DNA of 64,000 bases from Hymenobacter sp. 15J16-1T3B (GCF_020711235.1 NZ_JAJFAV010000023.1:1-64000), one strand, 5' to 3'. Shown: positions 23,263 through 32,132, counted from the first letter of the stretch. Program-made: numbers and translations. The notes: generated from the sequence alone by a model not told the origin.

Positions 23263-23718
23263 TTAGGTGTTGGGCTGAACCTTCTTGGCCGGCACTTCGA
23301 TGACGGCCATGGTGATGCGGCTGATGCAAACCAGCGCGCCGGATTCCTCGTGACGGATGCGGATTTCCCAGATCTGAGTGGTGCGCCCGAGGTGCAGGGC
23401 CTCGGCGCGGCCGATGACGTAGCCCGAGCGTACGCTCTTGATGTGGTTGGCGTTGATTTCCAGGCCCACGCAGGCGTATTTGCTGCGGTCGACCTGCAGC
23501 ACCGCGCCGATGCTGCCCAGGGTTTCGGCCAGCACCACCGAGGCTCCGCCGTGCAGCAGGCCCATGGGCTGGTGCGTGCGGTGGTCGACGGGCATGCGGC
23601 CTTCAATGGCCCGCTCCTCGACGGCGGTAATTTCAATGCCCAGATGTTCGCCCATAGTGTGGCGCGACCAGGCGTTCAGCTCGGCGACGGTGGGCAGGGT
23701 GGCGGAAGGTGGCAGCAT
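23263..23718 (-). CDS. Hotdog-fold thioesterase (MenI/PaaI-like)
   Basis: A 151-residue single-domain hotdog thioesterase with RTHQPMGLLHGGASVVLAET (GLLHGG and the catalytic glutamate), CVGLEINANHIKSVRSG, and the final ITMAVIEV strand. Family members of this subgroup hydrolyse 1,4-dihydroxy-2-naphthoyl-CoA or other aromatic acyl-CoAs. Because it is directly coupled to menF and close to menD and menB, DHNA-CoA hydrolysis is the likely role; this rests on context. ATG at 23718. Confidence 0.88.
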   Translation of the reverse strand: MLPPSATLPTVAELNAWSRHTMGEHLGIEITAVEERAIEGRMPVDHRTHQPMGLLHGGASVVLAETLGSIGAVLQVDRSKYACVGLEINANHIKSVRSGYVIGRAEALHLGRTTQIWEIRIRHEESGALVCISRITMAVIEVPAKKVQPNT

Positions 23719-23803
23719 GGCTCGTTTTTCGGCTCTCGGGTGGTTCGGGGCGCTAAAGTGCTACTTTTAGGCCCCCATCCAACAAAACTACGCCCAAAAC
23801 CGC

Positions 23804-24418
23804 GTGGTCAAGAAAATCTACCTCATCCGCCACGGCCAGACGTACTTCAACGTGCGCGGCATCGTGCAGGGCAGCGGCGTCGATGCCCCGCTCAACGACG
23901 TGGGCCAGCAGCAGGCGCGGCAATTCCACGCCGCCTACCAGGGCGTGCCCTTCGACCGCGTGCACATTTCCACCCTGATGCGCACCCAGCAGTCCATTCA
24001 GCCGTTCCTCGACGCCGGCCTGCCCTTCGAGAAGCACCGCGCCCTCGACGAAATCAGCTGGGGCCACCGCGAAGGCACCCGCATCACGCCCGAAGAAGAC
24101 ATCGAGTACCACGGCCTGCTGCGGGCCTGGCAGCGCGGCGAAACCCACCTGGGTTTGCCCGGCGGCGAGAGTCCGGAGGAAGTAGCGGCCCGGCAGCGCC
24201 CCTTTATCGAGGAAGTGCTGCGCGGCCGCCCCGAGGAGGAACACGTGCTGGTGTGCATGCACGGCCGGGCCATGCGCGTGCTGCTCTGCCAGCTGCTCAA
24301 TTACCCGCTCAGCCGCATGGACCACTTCGAGCACCGCAACCTTTGCCTCTACAAGGTGCACTACACCGGCTCCATGTTTAGCATCCGTAATTATATGGAT
24401 ACGGCGCATTTGGGGTGA
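23804..24418 (+). CDS. Histidine phosphatase (phosphoglycerate mutase family)
   Basis: A 204-residue enzyme with the catalytic YLIRHGQTYFN motif (phosphorylated histidine), the LMRTQQSIQPF segment, the acid residue region LDEISWGHREG, and the second histidine in VLVCMHGRAMRVL. Members dephosphorylate sugar phosphates, nucleotides or proteins; the substrate is unknown. It starts with GTG at 23804, immediately before the RHG motif. It is divergent from the menF pair and 4 bases before the lipoprotein gene at 24423, suggesting an operon. Confidence 0.92.
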   Translation: MVKKIYLIRHGQTYFNVRGIVQGSGVDAPLNDVGQQQARQFHAAYQGVPFDRVHISTLMRTQQSIQPFLDAGLPFEKHRALDEISWGHREGTRITPEEDIEYHGLLRAWQRGETHLGLPGGESPEEVAARQRPFIEEVLRGRPEEEHVLVCMHGRAMRVLLCQLLNYPLSRMDHFEHRNLCLYKVHYTGSMFSIRNYMDTAHLG

Positions 24419-24422
24419 GATA

Positions 24423-24983
24423 ATGGGTGGACGGCAGTTGATTTGTGGACTTGGCTGGCTGCTGACGACGGGCGTAGTCGCCTGCGGCACGCCCGATTCC
24501 GGCAGCCAAACCACAGCCAAGCAGCCAATCAGCTACCGGGCGGATACAGGCGGCAGCGCAGTGGCTGAAGCAGCCGCCTCCATCGGGTTGCCCGATACGG
24601 GCAAGCCCCGGACTGACGGAAAAATCATTGATTATTTTCCGCCGCAGTGCTATTCCGTTCAATTCCCTGATAGCGCGTTGTTGCGGCCCGTGGCTTTGCG
24701 GCGCAGCTTCACCGGGAAGGTATTCGTGGCTGTGAAGGCCGATACTGCCAGCCGGCGGCTCACTCACTTTCAGCTCTGGGGCGTCAGAATACATCCGCGG
24801 GCTCAGCCCGACTCGGCTGTTGCGCTGCGCTTGTTAGTGGGCAAGCCGGTGCCTGATTCACTGGCCCGCCTGTTGCCGCAGCTGGAGCAGCACATCCGAA
24901 AACTACGGCCGCAGATCGTTGTTGGCCCTGGCAAAACGTGCGAGATGCCAGCCGAATGGATTATTCCCGTTCTTATCCGGTGA
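24423..24983 (+). CDS. Lipoprotein, unknown function
   Basis: A 186-residue protein with a lipoprotein signal (LLTTGVVAC, lipobox cysteine near residue 21). The mature part has a disordered Ser/Thr-rich start, a central domain with FPPQCYSVQFPDSALL, RRSFTGKVFVAVKADTASRR and LTHFQLWGVRI, and a C-terminal AEWIIPVLIR. The FTGKVFVAVKAD stretch vaguely recalls TonB C-terminal-like folds, but I would not assign this. It starts 4 bases after the phosphatase stop. Base composition is slightly less GC-rich than its neighbours. Confidence 0.75.
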   Translation: MGGRQLICGLGWLLTTGVVACGTPDSGSQTTAKQPISYRADTGGSAVAEAAASIGLPDTGKPRTDGKIIDYFPPQCYSVQFPDSALLRPVALRRSFTGKVFVAVKADTASRRLTHFQLWGVRIHPRAQPDSAVALRLLVGKPVPDSLARLLPQLEQHIRKLRPQIVVGPGKTCEMPAEWIIPVLIR

Positions 24984-25123
24984 GCAGGCGGCTTACGTAC
25001 TAAGCCCTCACTTTCACGGCACCAAAGCCCGAAACGGACTGGAAACGTTTGCGGAAATTCGGGTTTGTACCCCCAAAAAATCCGGTCTATTTTTGACCCC
25101 TTGAACTCAATTAGCGACTTGCA

Positions 25124-26863
25124 ATGGCCGAAATCATAAAAATGCCCAAGATGAGCGACACGATGACGGAAGGTGTCATCGCCGCGTGGCTCAAAAAGGT
25201 GGGCGACAAAGTAAAGTCCGGCGACATCCTGGCCGAAGTGGAAACCGACAAGGCGACCATGGAGCTGGAGAACTACGAGGACGGCACTTTGCTCTACATC
25301 GGTCCGAAAGAGAAAGAATCGGTGCCGGTGGATGGCGTGCTGGCCATCGTCGGCAAAGACGGCGAAGATATTTCCGGCCTGCTCAGCCAGGTGCAAGGCG
25401 GTGCTGCCGCGCCGGCTGCGGCGCCCGCTCCGGCTGCTGAGCAGCCCGCGCCCGCGCCGGCCGCTGCTCCGACCCCGGCTCCTGCGCCCGCGCCGGCTGC
25501 TGCGCCGGCCGCCCCGGCTGGCAACGGCAAAAAAGCCACCGTCATCCGCATGCCCAAGATGAGCGACACGATGACCGAGGGCGTAATTGCCTCTTGGCTC
25601 AAGAAGGTCGGCGACAAAGTGAAATCGGGCGACGTGCTGGCCGAGGTGGAAACCGACAAAGCCACCATGGAGCTGGAAAACTACGAAGACGGCACCCTGC
25701 TCTACATTGGGCCCAAGGACGGTGAGTCCGTGCCCGTCGACGGCGTACTGGCCGTTATCGGCGAAGAAGGCGCCGACGTCCAGGCCCTCATCGGCGGCCA
25801 ATCGGGCGGTGCTGCTTCGGCCCCGGCCGCTGCGCCCGCTGCGGAGGCCGCCCCGGCTCCGGCCGCTGAAGCTGCCCCGGCAGCTGCTCCCGCCGCCAAC
25901 GCGCCGGCCGCGGCGCCGCAGGCCGCTCCGGCCAGCAGCTCCGGCCGCGTGTTCGTGTCGCCGCTGGCCAAGCGCATTGCCCAGGAGAAAGGCATCGACC
26001 TGGCGTCGGTGAAAGGCTCGGGCGAAAACGGCCGCATCGTGTCGCGCGACCTGGAAAACGCCCAGCCCGGCGCCGCGCCGCAGGCCGCCCCAGCCCAGCC
26101 GGCTGCCGCCCCGCAGCCCGCCGCTGCTCCGGCCGCCCAAGCTGCGCCGCAGGCCGCTCCGGCCGCGCCCGCCGCTGCCGAAGGCACCTACACCGAAACG
26201 CCGGTGTCGCAGATGCGCAAGGTTATTGCCCGCCGCCTCTCCGAGAGCCTGTTCACGGCCCCGCACTTCTACCTGACCATGGAAATTTCCATGGACAAGG
26301 CCATCGAAGCCCGCGTGCGCCTCAACGAACTGTCGCCGGTGAAGCTGTCGTTCAACGACATGGTTATCAAGGCTGCCGCCGTGGCCCTGAAGCAGCACCC
26401 GGCCGTCAACTCCTCGTGGCTGGGCGACAAAATCCGCGTCAACAAGGTCTACAACATCGGCGTGGCCGTGGCCGTGGACGAAGGCCTGCTGGTGCCGGTG
26501 GTGCGCAACGCCGACCAGAAAGGCTTGTCGGCCATTGCCACCGAGGTGAAAGAGCTGGCCGGCAAGGCCAAGAGCAAGAAGCTGCAGCCCGCCGAATGGG
26601 AGGGCAGCACCTTCACCATCTCCAACCTGGGCATGTTCGGCATCGAGGAATTCACCGCCATCATCAACCCGCCGGATGCCTGCATCCTGGCCGTGGGCGG
26701 CATCAAGCAGACGCCGGTGGTGAAGGATGGGCAGATCGTGGTCGGCAACATCATGAAGGTAACGCTGAGCTGTGACCACCGCGTGGTGGACGGCGCCACT
26801 GGGGCGGCCTTCCTGCAGACGCTCAAGGGCCTGCTGGAAGACCCGATGCGCATGCTCATCTGA
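25124..26863 (+). CDS. pdhC: Pyruvate dehydrogenase E2, dihydrolipoyl acetyltransferase
   Basis: A 579-residue E2 core enzyme. Two lipoyl domains (about 1-78 and 138-215) are almost identical, each with the lipoylated lysine in ETDKATMELENY (K43 in the first). Ala/Pro-rich hinges separate them. A peripheral subunit-binding domain (about 282-320) has VFVSPLAKRIAQEKGIDL and NGRIVSRDLE. The catalytic domain (about 350-579) ends with the active-site motif DHRVVDGA. It transfers acetyl groups to CoA in the pyruvate dehydrogenase complex. E1 and E3 genes are not next to it. ATG at 25124 begins at the lipoyl domain. Confidence 0.96.
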   Translation: MAEIIKMPKMSDTMTEGVIAAWLKKVGDKVKSGDILAEVETDKATMELENYEDGTLLYIGPKEKESVPVDGVLAIVGKDGEDISGLLSQVQGGAAAPAAAPAPAAEQPAPAPAAAPTPAPAPAPAAAPAAPAGNGKKATVIRMPKMSDTMTEGVIASWLKKVGDKVKSGDVLAEVETDKATMELENYEDGTLLYIGPKDGESVPVDGVLAVIGEEGADVQALIGGQSGGAASAPAAAPAAEAAPAPAAEAAPAAAPAANAPAAAPQAAPASSSGRVFVSPLAKRIAQEKGIDLASVKGSGENGRIVSRDLENAQPGAAPQAAPAQPAAAPQPAAAPAAQAAPQAAPAAPAAAEGTYTETPVSQMRKVIARRLSESLFTAPHFYLTMEISMDKAIEARVRLNELSPVKLSFNDMVIKAAAVALKQHPAVNSSWLGDKIRVNKVYNIGVAVAVDEGLLVPVVRNADQKGLSAIATEVKELAGKAKSKKLQPAEWEGSTFTISNLGMFGIEEFTAIINPPDACILAVGGIKQTPVVKDGQIVVGNIMKVTLSCDHRVVDGATGAAFLQTLKGLLEDPMRMLI

Positions 26864-26886
26864 GCCTGACCAATTTGACCAAGCCA

Positions 26887-26922
26887 CAACGGCCCGGCCT
26901 GCGCAAGCAGGCCGGGCCGTTG
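26887..26922. terminator. Bidirectional hairpin terminator after E2
   Basis: Perfect 16-base arms CAACGGCCCGGCCTGC (26887-26902) and its complement (26907-26922) with a GCAA loop, between the convergent E2 and lipoprotein genes. It starts 23 bases after the E2 stop. Confidence 0.88.
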
Positions 26923-26941
26923 TCATTGCCGCAGGGCAGGC

Positions 26942-27535
26942 CTACCAAACGCGGTACCAGGTCTGCGGGCCGGTTTGCGTGGGCTCGGTGAAGGCCACCA
27001 AGCCGTCGGTTCTGGAGTACCAGTACTCCAGGATCATGTTCATCCCGTCGGCGTAGGTCACGTGGGCCACGCGCTCGTAGGTCCGGCCGTCGAGGCGCAG
27101 GTTGTCCAGCCGCTCGGCTTCGGCGAGGTCGGTGCCGTACACCAGTTCCTTAGCCGTATTGGCGTGCGTGTCGACGAAGGCGCAGCGCTCAAAGGCGTTG
27201 TACACCGAGTAGCCCATTTCCACCAATCCGTCGCCGTTGAACTGCAGCTGAAGCACGTCGGAATCGGGCAGCGCCTGGGGGGCATAGGCCAGCGTGATGA
27301 TCTGAAAGTCCTTGCTGCGGAAGTCGAACTTGCCCGCCCGCGAGTAAGTACGGTCGGTTACCCGAGCCTGCAGCGTCCGGGTGGCGCCGGTGGTGGCGTT
27401 GCGGAACGTCAGCCGGTCGCCGTCGGCTTGGCTAAGCCAGGCCTTGGTGTGGTGGGGCGTGGGCAGGTCCCGGTCGCAACTGCCGAGGGTGAGGCTGAGC
27501 AAGGACAGGAAGAGGACGAGCAGGCGCGTGTTCAA
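26942..27535 (-). CDS. Lipoprotein, unknown function
   Basis: A 197-residue protein with a classic lipoprotein signal (RLLVLFLSLLSLTLGSC, lipobox cysteine at 20). The mature domain has TFRNATTGATRTLQARV, FDFRSKDFQIITLAY, LQLQFNGDGLVEMGYSVYN and the C-terminal MILEYWYSRTDGLVAF, a beta-rich pattern of a small periplasmic or outer-membrane lipoprotein. TTG at 27535 is used as start because no ATG precedes the signal peptide. No family is recognised. It is convergent with the E2 gene. Confidence 0.78.
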   Translation of the reverse strand: MNTRLLVLFLSLLSLTLGSCDRDLPTPHHTKAWLSQADGDRLTFRNATTGATRTLQARVTDRTYSRAGKFDFRSKDFQIITLAYAPQALPDSDVLQLQFNGDGLVEMGYSVYNAFERCAFVDTHANTAKELVYGTDLAEAERLDNLRLDGRTYERVAHVTYADGMNMILEYWYSRTDGLVAFTEPTQTGPQTWYRVW

Positions 27536-27700
27536 GGGTGGTAGAAGTAAAGACGTTCAGCACAAAGGGGCGCCCCGCAACCAAAAGGTTGTCTGCCTCA
27601 CCCGATCATGTGATGAGGCCAGCTGGTGGGCATCCATGCGCCCGATGGGCGCCGCTCGCGGAAGTTTGCCCAGCGGGCCACAGGTTTCGGCTAAGCCCGC

Positions 27701-27708
27701 TAGCTTTG
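27701..27708 (+). promoter_or_regulatory. TAnnTTTG -7 element before hslV
   Basis: TAGCTTTG fits the Bacteroidota -7 consensus, 34 bases before the hslV ATG at 27743. No properly spaced -33 TTG was found. Confidence 0.45.
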
Positions 27709-27742
27709 CGGCCCGGTTGCCCCTAGCGGCGCCTTGCTGACT

Positions 27743-28285
27743 ATGACAAAAATCCGCTCCACGACGGTGCTCGGCATCCGCCACAACGGCCAGGTGGCCG
27801 TGGGCGCCGACGGCCAGGCCACTATGGACAAGCACGTGGCCAAAAACAATGTGCGCAAAATCCGCCAGCTGCACGGCGGCAAGGTGGTCACGGGCTTTGC
27901 CGGCTCCACCGCCGACGCGTTTTCGCTGCTGGAGCGCTTCGAGGAGAAGCTCGGGCAGTTCGGCCAGAACCTGAAGCGCGCCGCCATCGAGCTGGCCAAG
28001 GACTGGCGCAAGGACCAGTACCTGCGCAAGCTCGAAGCCATGATGGTGGTGGCCGACCAGGACGAGCTGCTCATCATTGCCGGCTCGGGCGACGTGCTGG
28101 AGCCCGACTCCGACGTGGCCGCCGTGGGCTCGGGCGCCATGTACGCCCAGGCCGCCGCCCTGGCCCTGAAGAAGCACGCCCCGCACCTGACGGCCCGCGA
28201 GATGGTGGAAGAAGCCCTGCACATTGCGGCCGACATCTGCATCTACACCAACCACAACCTCATCATAGAGGAGCCGAAGGCCTGA
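27743..28285 (+). CDS. hslV: HslV peptidase subunit of the HslUV protease
   Basis: A 180-residue threonine peptidase related to proteasome beta subunits. A short propeptide precedes the catalytic threonine at about T7 in STTVLGIRHNG. Other landmarks are AVGADGQATMDKHV, VVTGFAGSTADAFSLLERFE, the AVGSGAMYAQAAALAL helix, and IYTNHNLIIEE. It would form a double hexamer that degrades proteins unfolded by HslU; hslU is not in the window. ATG 27743 gives MTKIRSTT. The stop codon overlaps the start of the lipoprotein gene at 28285. Confidence 0.95.
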   Translation: MTKIRSTTVLGIRHNGQVAVGADGQATMDKHVAKNNVRKIRQLHGGKVVTGFAGSTADAFSLLERFEEKLGQFGQNLKRAAIELAKDWRKDQYLRKLEAMMVVADQDELLIIAGSGDVLEPDSDVAAVGSGAMYAQAAALALKKHAPHLTAREMVEEALHIAADICIYTNHNLIIEEPKA

Positions 28286-28800
28286 TGCGGGCGTGGCAGA
28301 GGCTCATTATCAGCATGCTATTCTGCACGGCCTGCGGACGTCAGGTGATGCCTGCCGCAAAGACCCAATCGGAGCTTGGCCGGACCGAATTTGTGAAAAG
28401 CTGCATCGGCAACTGGCGCTACTTCCAGCTTGACCATGCGGTTGAGTTGAGGGTTATTCATTTCAGCGGTGGTGGGCTGAGCCACACCGGCTGGGGCGCC
28501 AACCCGGCAATGCTGCTAGGCGTTACGGCTGCTGGGGACTCGATCCGGGTGCTGTCAAGAGCTACGGCAACTTTGAAACGACGCGGAAAAAATGGCTTCC
28601 GGGAGGTTTACGATAAGCGCATCCGCGTAGGAGTGACCTTGTTGGTGCAGCCGGACTCGACCATTCGGCCAAACGACGATTCCGCCTATCCCTGGTTTCC
28701 CAGAGTCACAGTCAACTCAGAAGCAGCCATAAACCAACTGAACTGTTCCGTCACCCAGACCTGCTTCGGCAAGATTCAATTTCTTACTGCAAACAACTGA
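28285..28800 (+). CDS. Small lipoprotein, unknown function
   Basis: A 171-residue protein with a lipoprotein signal (RLIISMLFCTAC, lipobox cysteine near 17). The body has a SCIGNWRYFQLDHAVELRVIHF stretch (named by its ends), a GWGANPAML loop and four cysteines, including LNCSVTQTCFG near the C-terminus that may form a disulphide. The start ATG overlaps the hslV stop (TGATG), so the two are probably co-transcribed. Codon use is more AT-rich than in hslV. No family recognised. Confidence 0.72.
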   Translation: MRAWQRLIISMLFCTACGRQVMPAAKTQSELGRTEFVKSCIGNWRYFQLDHAVELRVIHFSGGGLSHTGWGANPAMLLGVTAAGDSIRVLSRATATLKRRGKNGFREVYDKRIRVGVTLLVQPDSTIRPNDDSAYPWFPRVTVNSEAAINQLNCSVTQTCFGKIQFLTANN

Positions 28801-28925
28801 CTGAAACTGCTTTCGTACTGCCTGAAAATTCGACATCGGCTAGTGAACTACGCCCCCCGGGGCCGCGTTAGGGGCCGGTGCTTCGGACGAACCCGCAGGA
28901 GGCACCACGTACAACCCAACCCGAA

Positions 28926-29897
28926 ATGAACGTAACCAACTTCCTCAAGCACCACTACCGCCACTTCAACGCCGCCGCCCTCATCGACGCGGCCGAGGGC
29001 TACAACAAGCACCTGGCCGACGGCGGCAAAATGATGATTACCCTGGCCGGCGCCATGAGCACCGCCGAAATGGGCATTCAGCTGGCCGAACTGATCCGGC
29101 AGGACAAAGTGCAGATCATCAGCTGCACCGGTGCCAACCTGGAAGAGGACATCTTCAACCTCGTGGCCCACGACTTCTACGAGCGCGTGCCGAACTACCG
29201 CGACCTGACGGCCGCCGACGAGCAGGCCCTGCTCGAGCGCCACATGAACCGCGTGACCGACACCTGCATTCCGGAAGAGGAGGCCATGCGCCGCCTCGAG
29301 CACTCGGTGCTCAAGTTCTGGGAACAGGCCGACAAGGCCGGCGAGCGGTACTTCCCCCACGAGTTCTTTTACCAGATCCTCAAGTCGGGCGAGCTGGAGC
29401 AGTACTACCAGATCGACCCCAAAGACAGCTGGATGCTGGCCGCGGCCGAGAAAAACCTGCCCATCATCTGCCCGGGCTGGGAAGACTCCACGCTCGGCAA
29501 TATCTTCGCCGGCCACGTCATCTCGGGCGACATCCAGAACGTGCACACGGTGCGCACCGGCATCGAGTACATGATCTACCTGGCCGACTGGTACACCCAG
29601 AACGCGCAGGAAGAAAGCAAAGTGGGCTTCTTCCAGATTGGCGGCGGTATTGCCGGCGACTTCCCGATCTGCGTGGTGCCCATGCTGCACCAGGATCTGC
29701 AGCGCACCTCGGTGCCGCTGTGGGGCTACTTCTGCCAGATTTCGGACTCGACGACCTCCTACGGCTCGTACTCCGGCGCCGTGCCCAACGAGAAAATCAC
29801 CTGGGGCAAGCTGGGCCAAGACACGCCCAAGTACATCATCGAGTCGGACGCGACCATCGTGGCCCCGCTGGTGTTTGCCATGGTGCTGGGCCAGTAA
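28926..29897 (+). CDS. Deoxyhypusine synthase-like protein
   Basis: A 323-residue NAD-binding enzyme of the deoxyhypusine synthase family. It has GGKMMITLAGAMSTAEMG, IISCTGANLEEDIFNLV, the region around EKNLPIICPGWEDSTLGN that corresponds to the catalytic-lysine segment, and FFQIGGGIAGDFPICV. In archaea and eukaryotes the family modifies initiation factor 5A with spermidine; bacteria lack that target, and bacterial relatives are thought to act on polyamines such as homospermidine. The reaction here is therefore uncertain. ATG 28926 (MNVTNFLKHHY) is preferred to an upstream in-frame start. A strong terminator follows. Confidence 0.9.
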   Translation: MNVTNFLKHHYRHFNAAALIDAAEGYNKHLADGGKMMITLAGAMSTAEMGIQLAELIRQDKVQIISCTGANLEEDIFNLVAHDFYERVPNYRDLTAADEQALLERHMNRVTDTCIPEEEAMRRLEHSVLKFWEQADKAGERYFPHEFFYQILKSGELEQYYQIDPKDSWMLAAAEKNLPIICPGWEDSTLGNIFAGHVISGDIQNVHTVRTGIEYMIYLADWYTQNAQEESKVGFFQIGGGIAGDFPICVVPMLHQDLQRTSVPLWGYFCQISDSTTSYGSYSGAVPNEKITWGKLGQDTPKYIIESDATIVAPLVFAMVLGQ

Positions 29898-29921
29898 GCA
29901 GGTCCGGCTATTCAGCGTGAC

Positions 29922-29957
29922 AACGCCCGCCGCGGAAGCTTCCGCGGCGGGCGTTTT
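29922..29957 (+). terminator. Palindromic terminator after the DHS-like gene
   Basis: A perfect 34-base palindrome (29922-29955, arm AACGCCCGCCGCGGAAG) followed by TTTTG, 25 bases after the stop. Its arm shares AACGCCCGCCGC with the palindrome at 8137-8178. Confidence 0.88.
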
Positions 29958-30307
29958 GCTTTGGTGCCGGCACCAGTGCCGCCGAGTGCCACCGAAGCAA
30001 CACCGAGCCAGCCGGTTGAGCTGGACAAATGGGCTAACGGTATTGCTTGTTCTACTCAACTTGGGTTAAACTTATTTTAACAATATTCCTCTCGGGTAAA
30101 TAATCTAAACTCTATTGCGGTTAAAATTTATTAATGCCGCAGAAGGCCGCTGACTTTATGGGTTTTTGCACAGCCGCAGCGATAAGGCCGAGTTACCGGT
30201 GGGTAACTGTAGTATCGAAAAAATATAAAAGCATCAGTTGGAATATATAGTGTTGCGTTGTTCTTTACGGCTGCATTCCCCCGTTCGTATTCTTTTTACC
30301 GCTTCGC
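29958..30307. other. Intergenic region with AT-rich promoter side
   Basis: The 350 bases between the terminator and the gene at 30308 turn AT-rich from about 30050, with runs such as CTTATTTTAACAATATTCC. This is probably the promoter and leader of the large secreted protein. No open frame, RNA or clean TAnnTTTG element was found. Confidence 0.6.
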
Positions 30308-32044
30308 ATGAAGAAACACTTTACACGGTTTGCCCCGCTGCTGGCGGGGCTAGGAATCAGTATGCTTACCGCTGGCGGAGCTTTGGCGCAAGTCAGCTAC
30401 GTGCCGGCGGCCGTAACGGGGTACACGGCCGACGTTATTGCCAACGGCGCGGGGCCGGTCGCCGGCTCCACCACCAACACCGTAGACCGCGGCAATTCCA
30501 CGGTGCGCTGGTGCTTCGCCGACTCCTCCTTCGTCAACCCCGCCGGGCAGCGGCCCACGCGGGCGCTGCCGGTGAGCGGGTTTTTCCGAAGCCGCACCAC
30601 GCCCGGCCTCACCTACCAAATGGGGCCCAGCACCGGCAACAACTCCCTGCGCATCGACGGGGCCGCCTCGGGTACGCTCACGCTGACCAATCCGCAGCCC
30701 TGCAGCGAGGTGATGGTGCTGGCCACCGAGGGCAATGGCAGCACGGCGCCCAAGACGTTCATCGTCAATTTCACCGACGGCACCAGCCAGGTGTTTCTCA
30801 ACGTGGTGGTGCCCGACTGGTTTGGCAACGGCGCCACGCCGGCCCTCATCGTGGGCTCACGCGTGAACCGGCCCGACAACACCATCGACAACCAGCCCAA
30901 CGACCCGACCATCTACGAGGTGCGCCTGCCGCTGGCCGTGGCCAACTACAGCAAGTCGGTGCAGAGTGTGTTCGTGTCGAAAACATCCACCGACCCGGTG
31001 CTCAACGTGATGGGCATCAGCCTGGGCTCCGACTGCCTGGGCGCGCCCACCGGCGGCGCGGCCCGCGCCAGCACGGCCAGCGTGTGCCCCGGCTCACCGG
31101 TGGCGCTGAGCCTGACCGGCAACACCATCGGCGGCAGCATCACCTACCAGTGGCAGGCCTCCACCGACGGCGGCACCACCTTCGCCGACATTGCCGGCGC
31201 CACGGCCGCCACCTACACGGCCCGCCCCACCGCCACCACGCAGTACCGGGCCCGCGTCACTTGCCGCGTGCAGTCGGGTAATTCCACGCCCATTACGGTG
31301 ACGGTGCTGCCCAATACGGCTTCGCTGACTTACGCCGTGCCGCCCGCCACGCCCACGTTCTGTCAGCAGGGCACGGCCGCCGTCGTCACGGCTTCGCCCG
31401 CCGGGGGGCGCTTCAGCAGTTCCACCGGCCTGGTTATCGACGCTGCTACCGGCACCATCGACCTGGCCGCGTCGGCGCTGGGCACCTACAACGTGACGTA
31501 CACCCTGACGGCGCCCTGCGCGGCCACGGCCACCACCACGGTGACCATTGCCGCCCCGCCCGCCCCGCTGGCCTACAACTGCCCGCCCTTCTACAAGAAC
31601 GGGCCAAACGCGGTGCCGGCCTTCGCGCCCGCGGCCGGGTCGCGCTTTGCCGCCGCGCCAAACGGGCTGGTGGTGGATGCCAGCACCGGCGTGGTGGACC
31701 TGACGGCCTCCAACGAAGGCAGCTACACGGTGTCGTACACGACGGCCAACGGCTGCCGCACCACCACCAGCCTGAAGGTGGAAAAAGCCGTGGTATACAC
31801 CAACATCATCACCCCCAACGGCGACGGCAAAAACGACGAGCTGCGCCTAGTGATGCCCAACGTGACGGATTTCTCGCTGCAGGTGTTCAACCGCTGGGGC
31901 AAGCGCGTGTACACCAGCAAAGACGTGAGCAAGGGCTGGACGGCCGCCAGCAGCCCGGCCGGGGTGTATTACTACCTGATGGAGTACACCAACTGCCAGG
32001 GCCGCCGCGAGTCTTACAAGAACTGGCTAGAAGTGGTGAAATAA
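30308..32044 (+). CDS. T9SS gliding-type C-terminal domain surface protein
   Basis: A 578-residue secreted protein. The signal peptide ends at ALAQ (about 28). A beta-rich N-terminal domain (about 30-245) is followed by Ig/PKD-like repeats (about 250-480), seen in YQWQASTDGGTTFADIAGAT and in duplicated GLVIDAATGTIDL and GLVVDASTGVVDL units. The C-terminus (about 490-578) is the gliding-motility-associated CHU_C type: ITPNGDGKNDELRL, LQVFNRWGKRVYTS, GWTAASSPAGVYYY. Such domains send proteins through T9SS, often as surface adhesins. ATG 30308 begins the signal peptide. Confidence 0.92.
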   Translation: MKKHFTRFAPLLAGLGISMLTAGGALAQVSYVPAAVTGYTADVIANGAGPVAGSTTNTVDRGNSTVRWCFADSSFVNPAGQRPTRALPVSGFFRSRTTPGLTYQMGPSTGNNSLRIDGAASGTLTLTNPQPCSEVMVLATEGNGSTAPKTFIVNFTDGTSQVFLNVVVPDWFGNGATPALIVGSRVNRPDNTIDNQPNDPTIYEVRLPLAVANYSKSVQSVFVSKTSTDPVLNVMGISLGSDCLGAPTGGAARASTASVCPGSPVALSLTGNTIGGSITYQWQASTDGGTTFADIAGATAATYTARPTATTQYRARVTCRVQSGNSTPITVTVLPNTASLTYAVPPATPTFCQQGTAAVVTASPAGGRFSSSTGLVIDAATGTIDLAASALGTYNVTYTLTAPCAATATTTVTIAAPPAPLAYNCPPFYKNGPNAVPAFAPAAGSRFAAAPNGLVVDASTGVVDLTASNEGSYTVSYTTANGCRTTTSLKVEKAVVYTNIITPNGDGKNDELRLVMPNVTDFSLQVFNRWGKRVYTSKDVSKGWTAASSPAGVYYYLMEYTNCQGRRESYKNWLEVVK

Positions 32045-32061
32045 AGCCTTCAGTCCTCCAA

Positions 32062-32102
32062 GCAACACGGGCCGCCCCAGCAATTGGGGCGGCCCGTGTT
32101 GC
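32062..32102. terminator. Bidirectional terminator
   Basis: Perfect 18-base arms GCAACACGGGCCGCCCCA (32062-32079) and complement (32085-32102) with a 5-base loop, between the convergent T9SS protein and SDR genes. Confidence 0.88.
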
Positions 32103-32132
32103 GTATTATACTGGCCGTGCGCGGTGCCCCGA

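Noticed and set aside
24803-26926. Minus-strand frame of 707 codons opposite the E2 gene
   Set aside because: It is the antisense of repetitive Ala/Pro hinge DNA; the E2 frame has conserved lipoyl and catalytic motifs.
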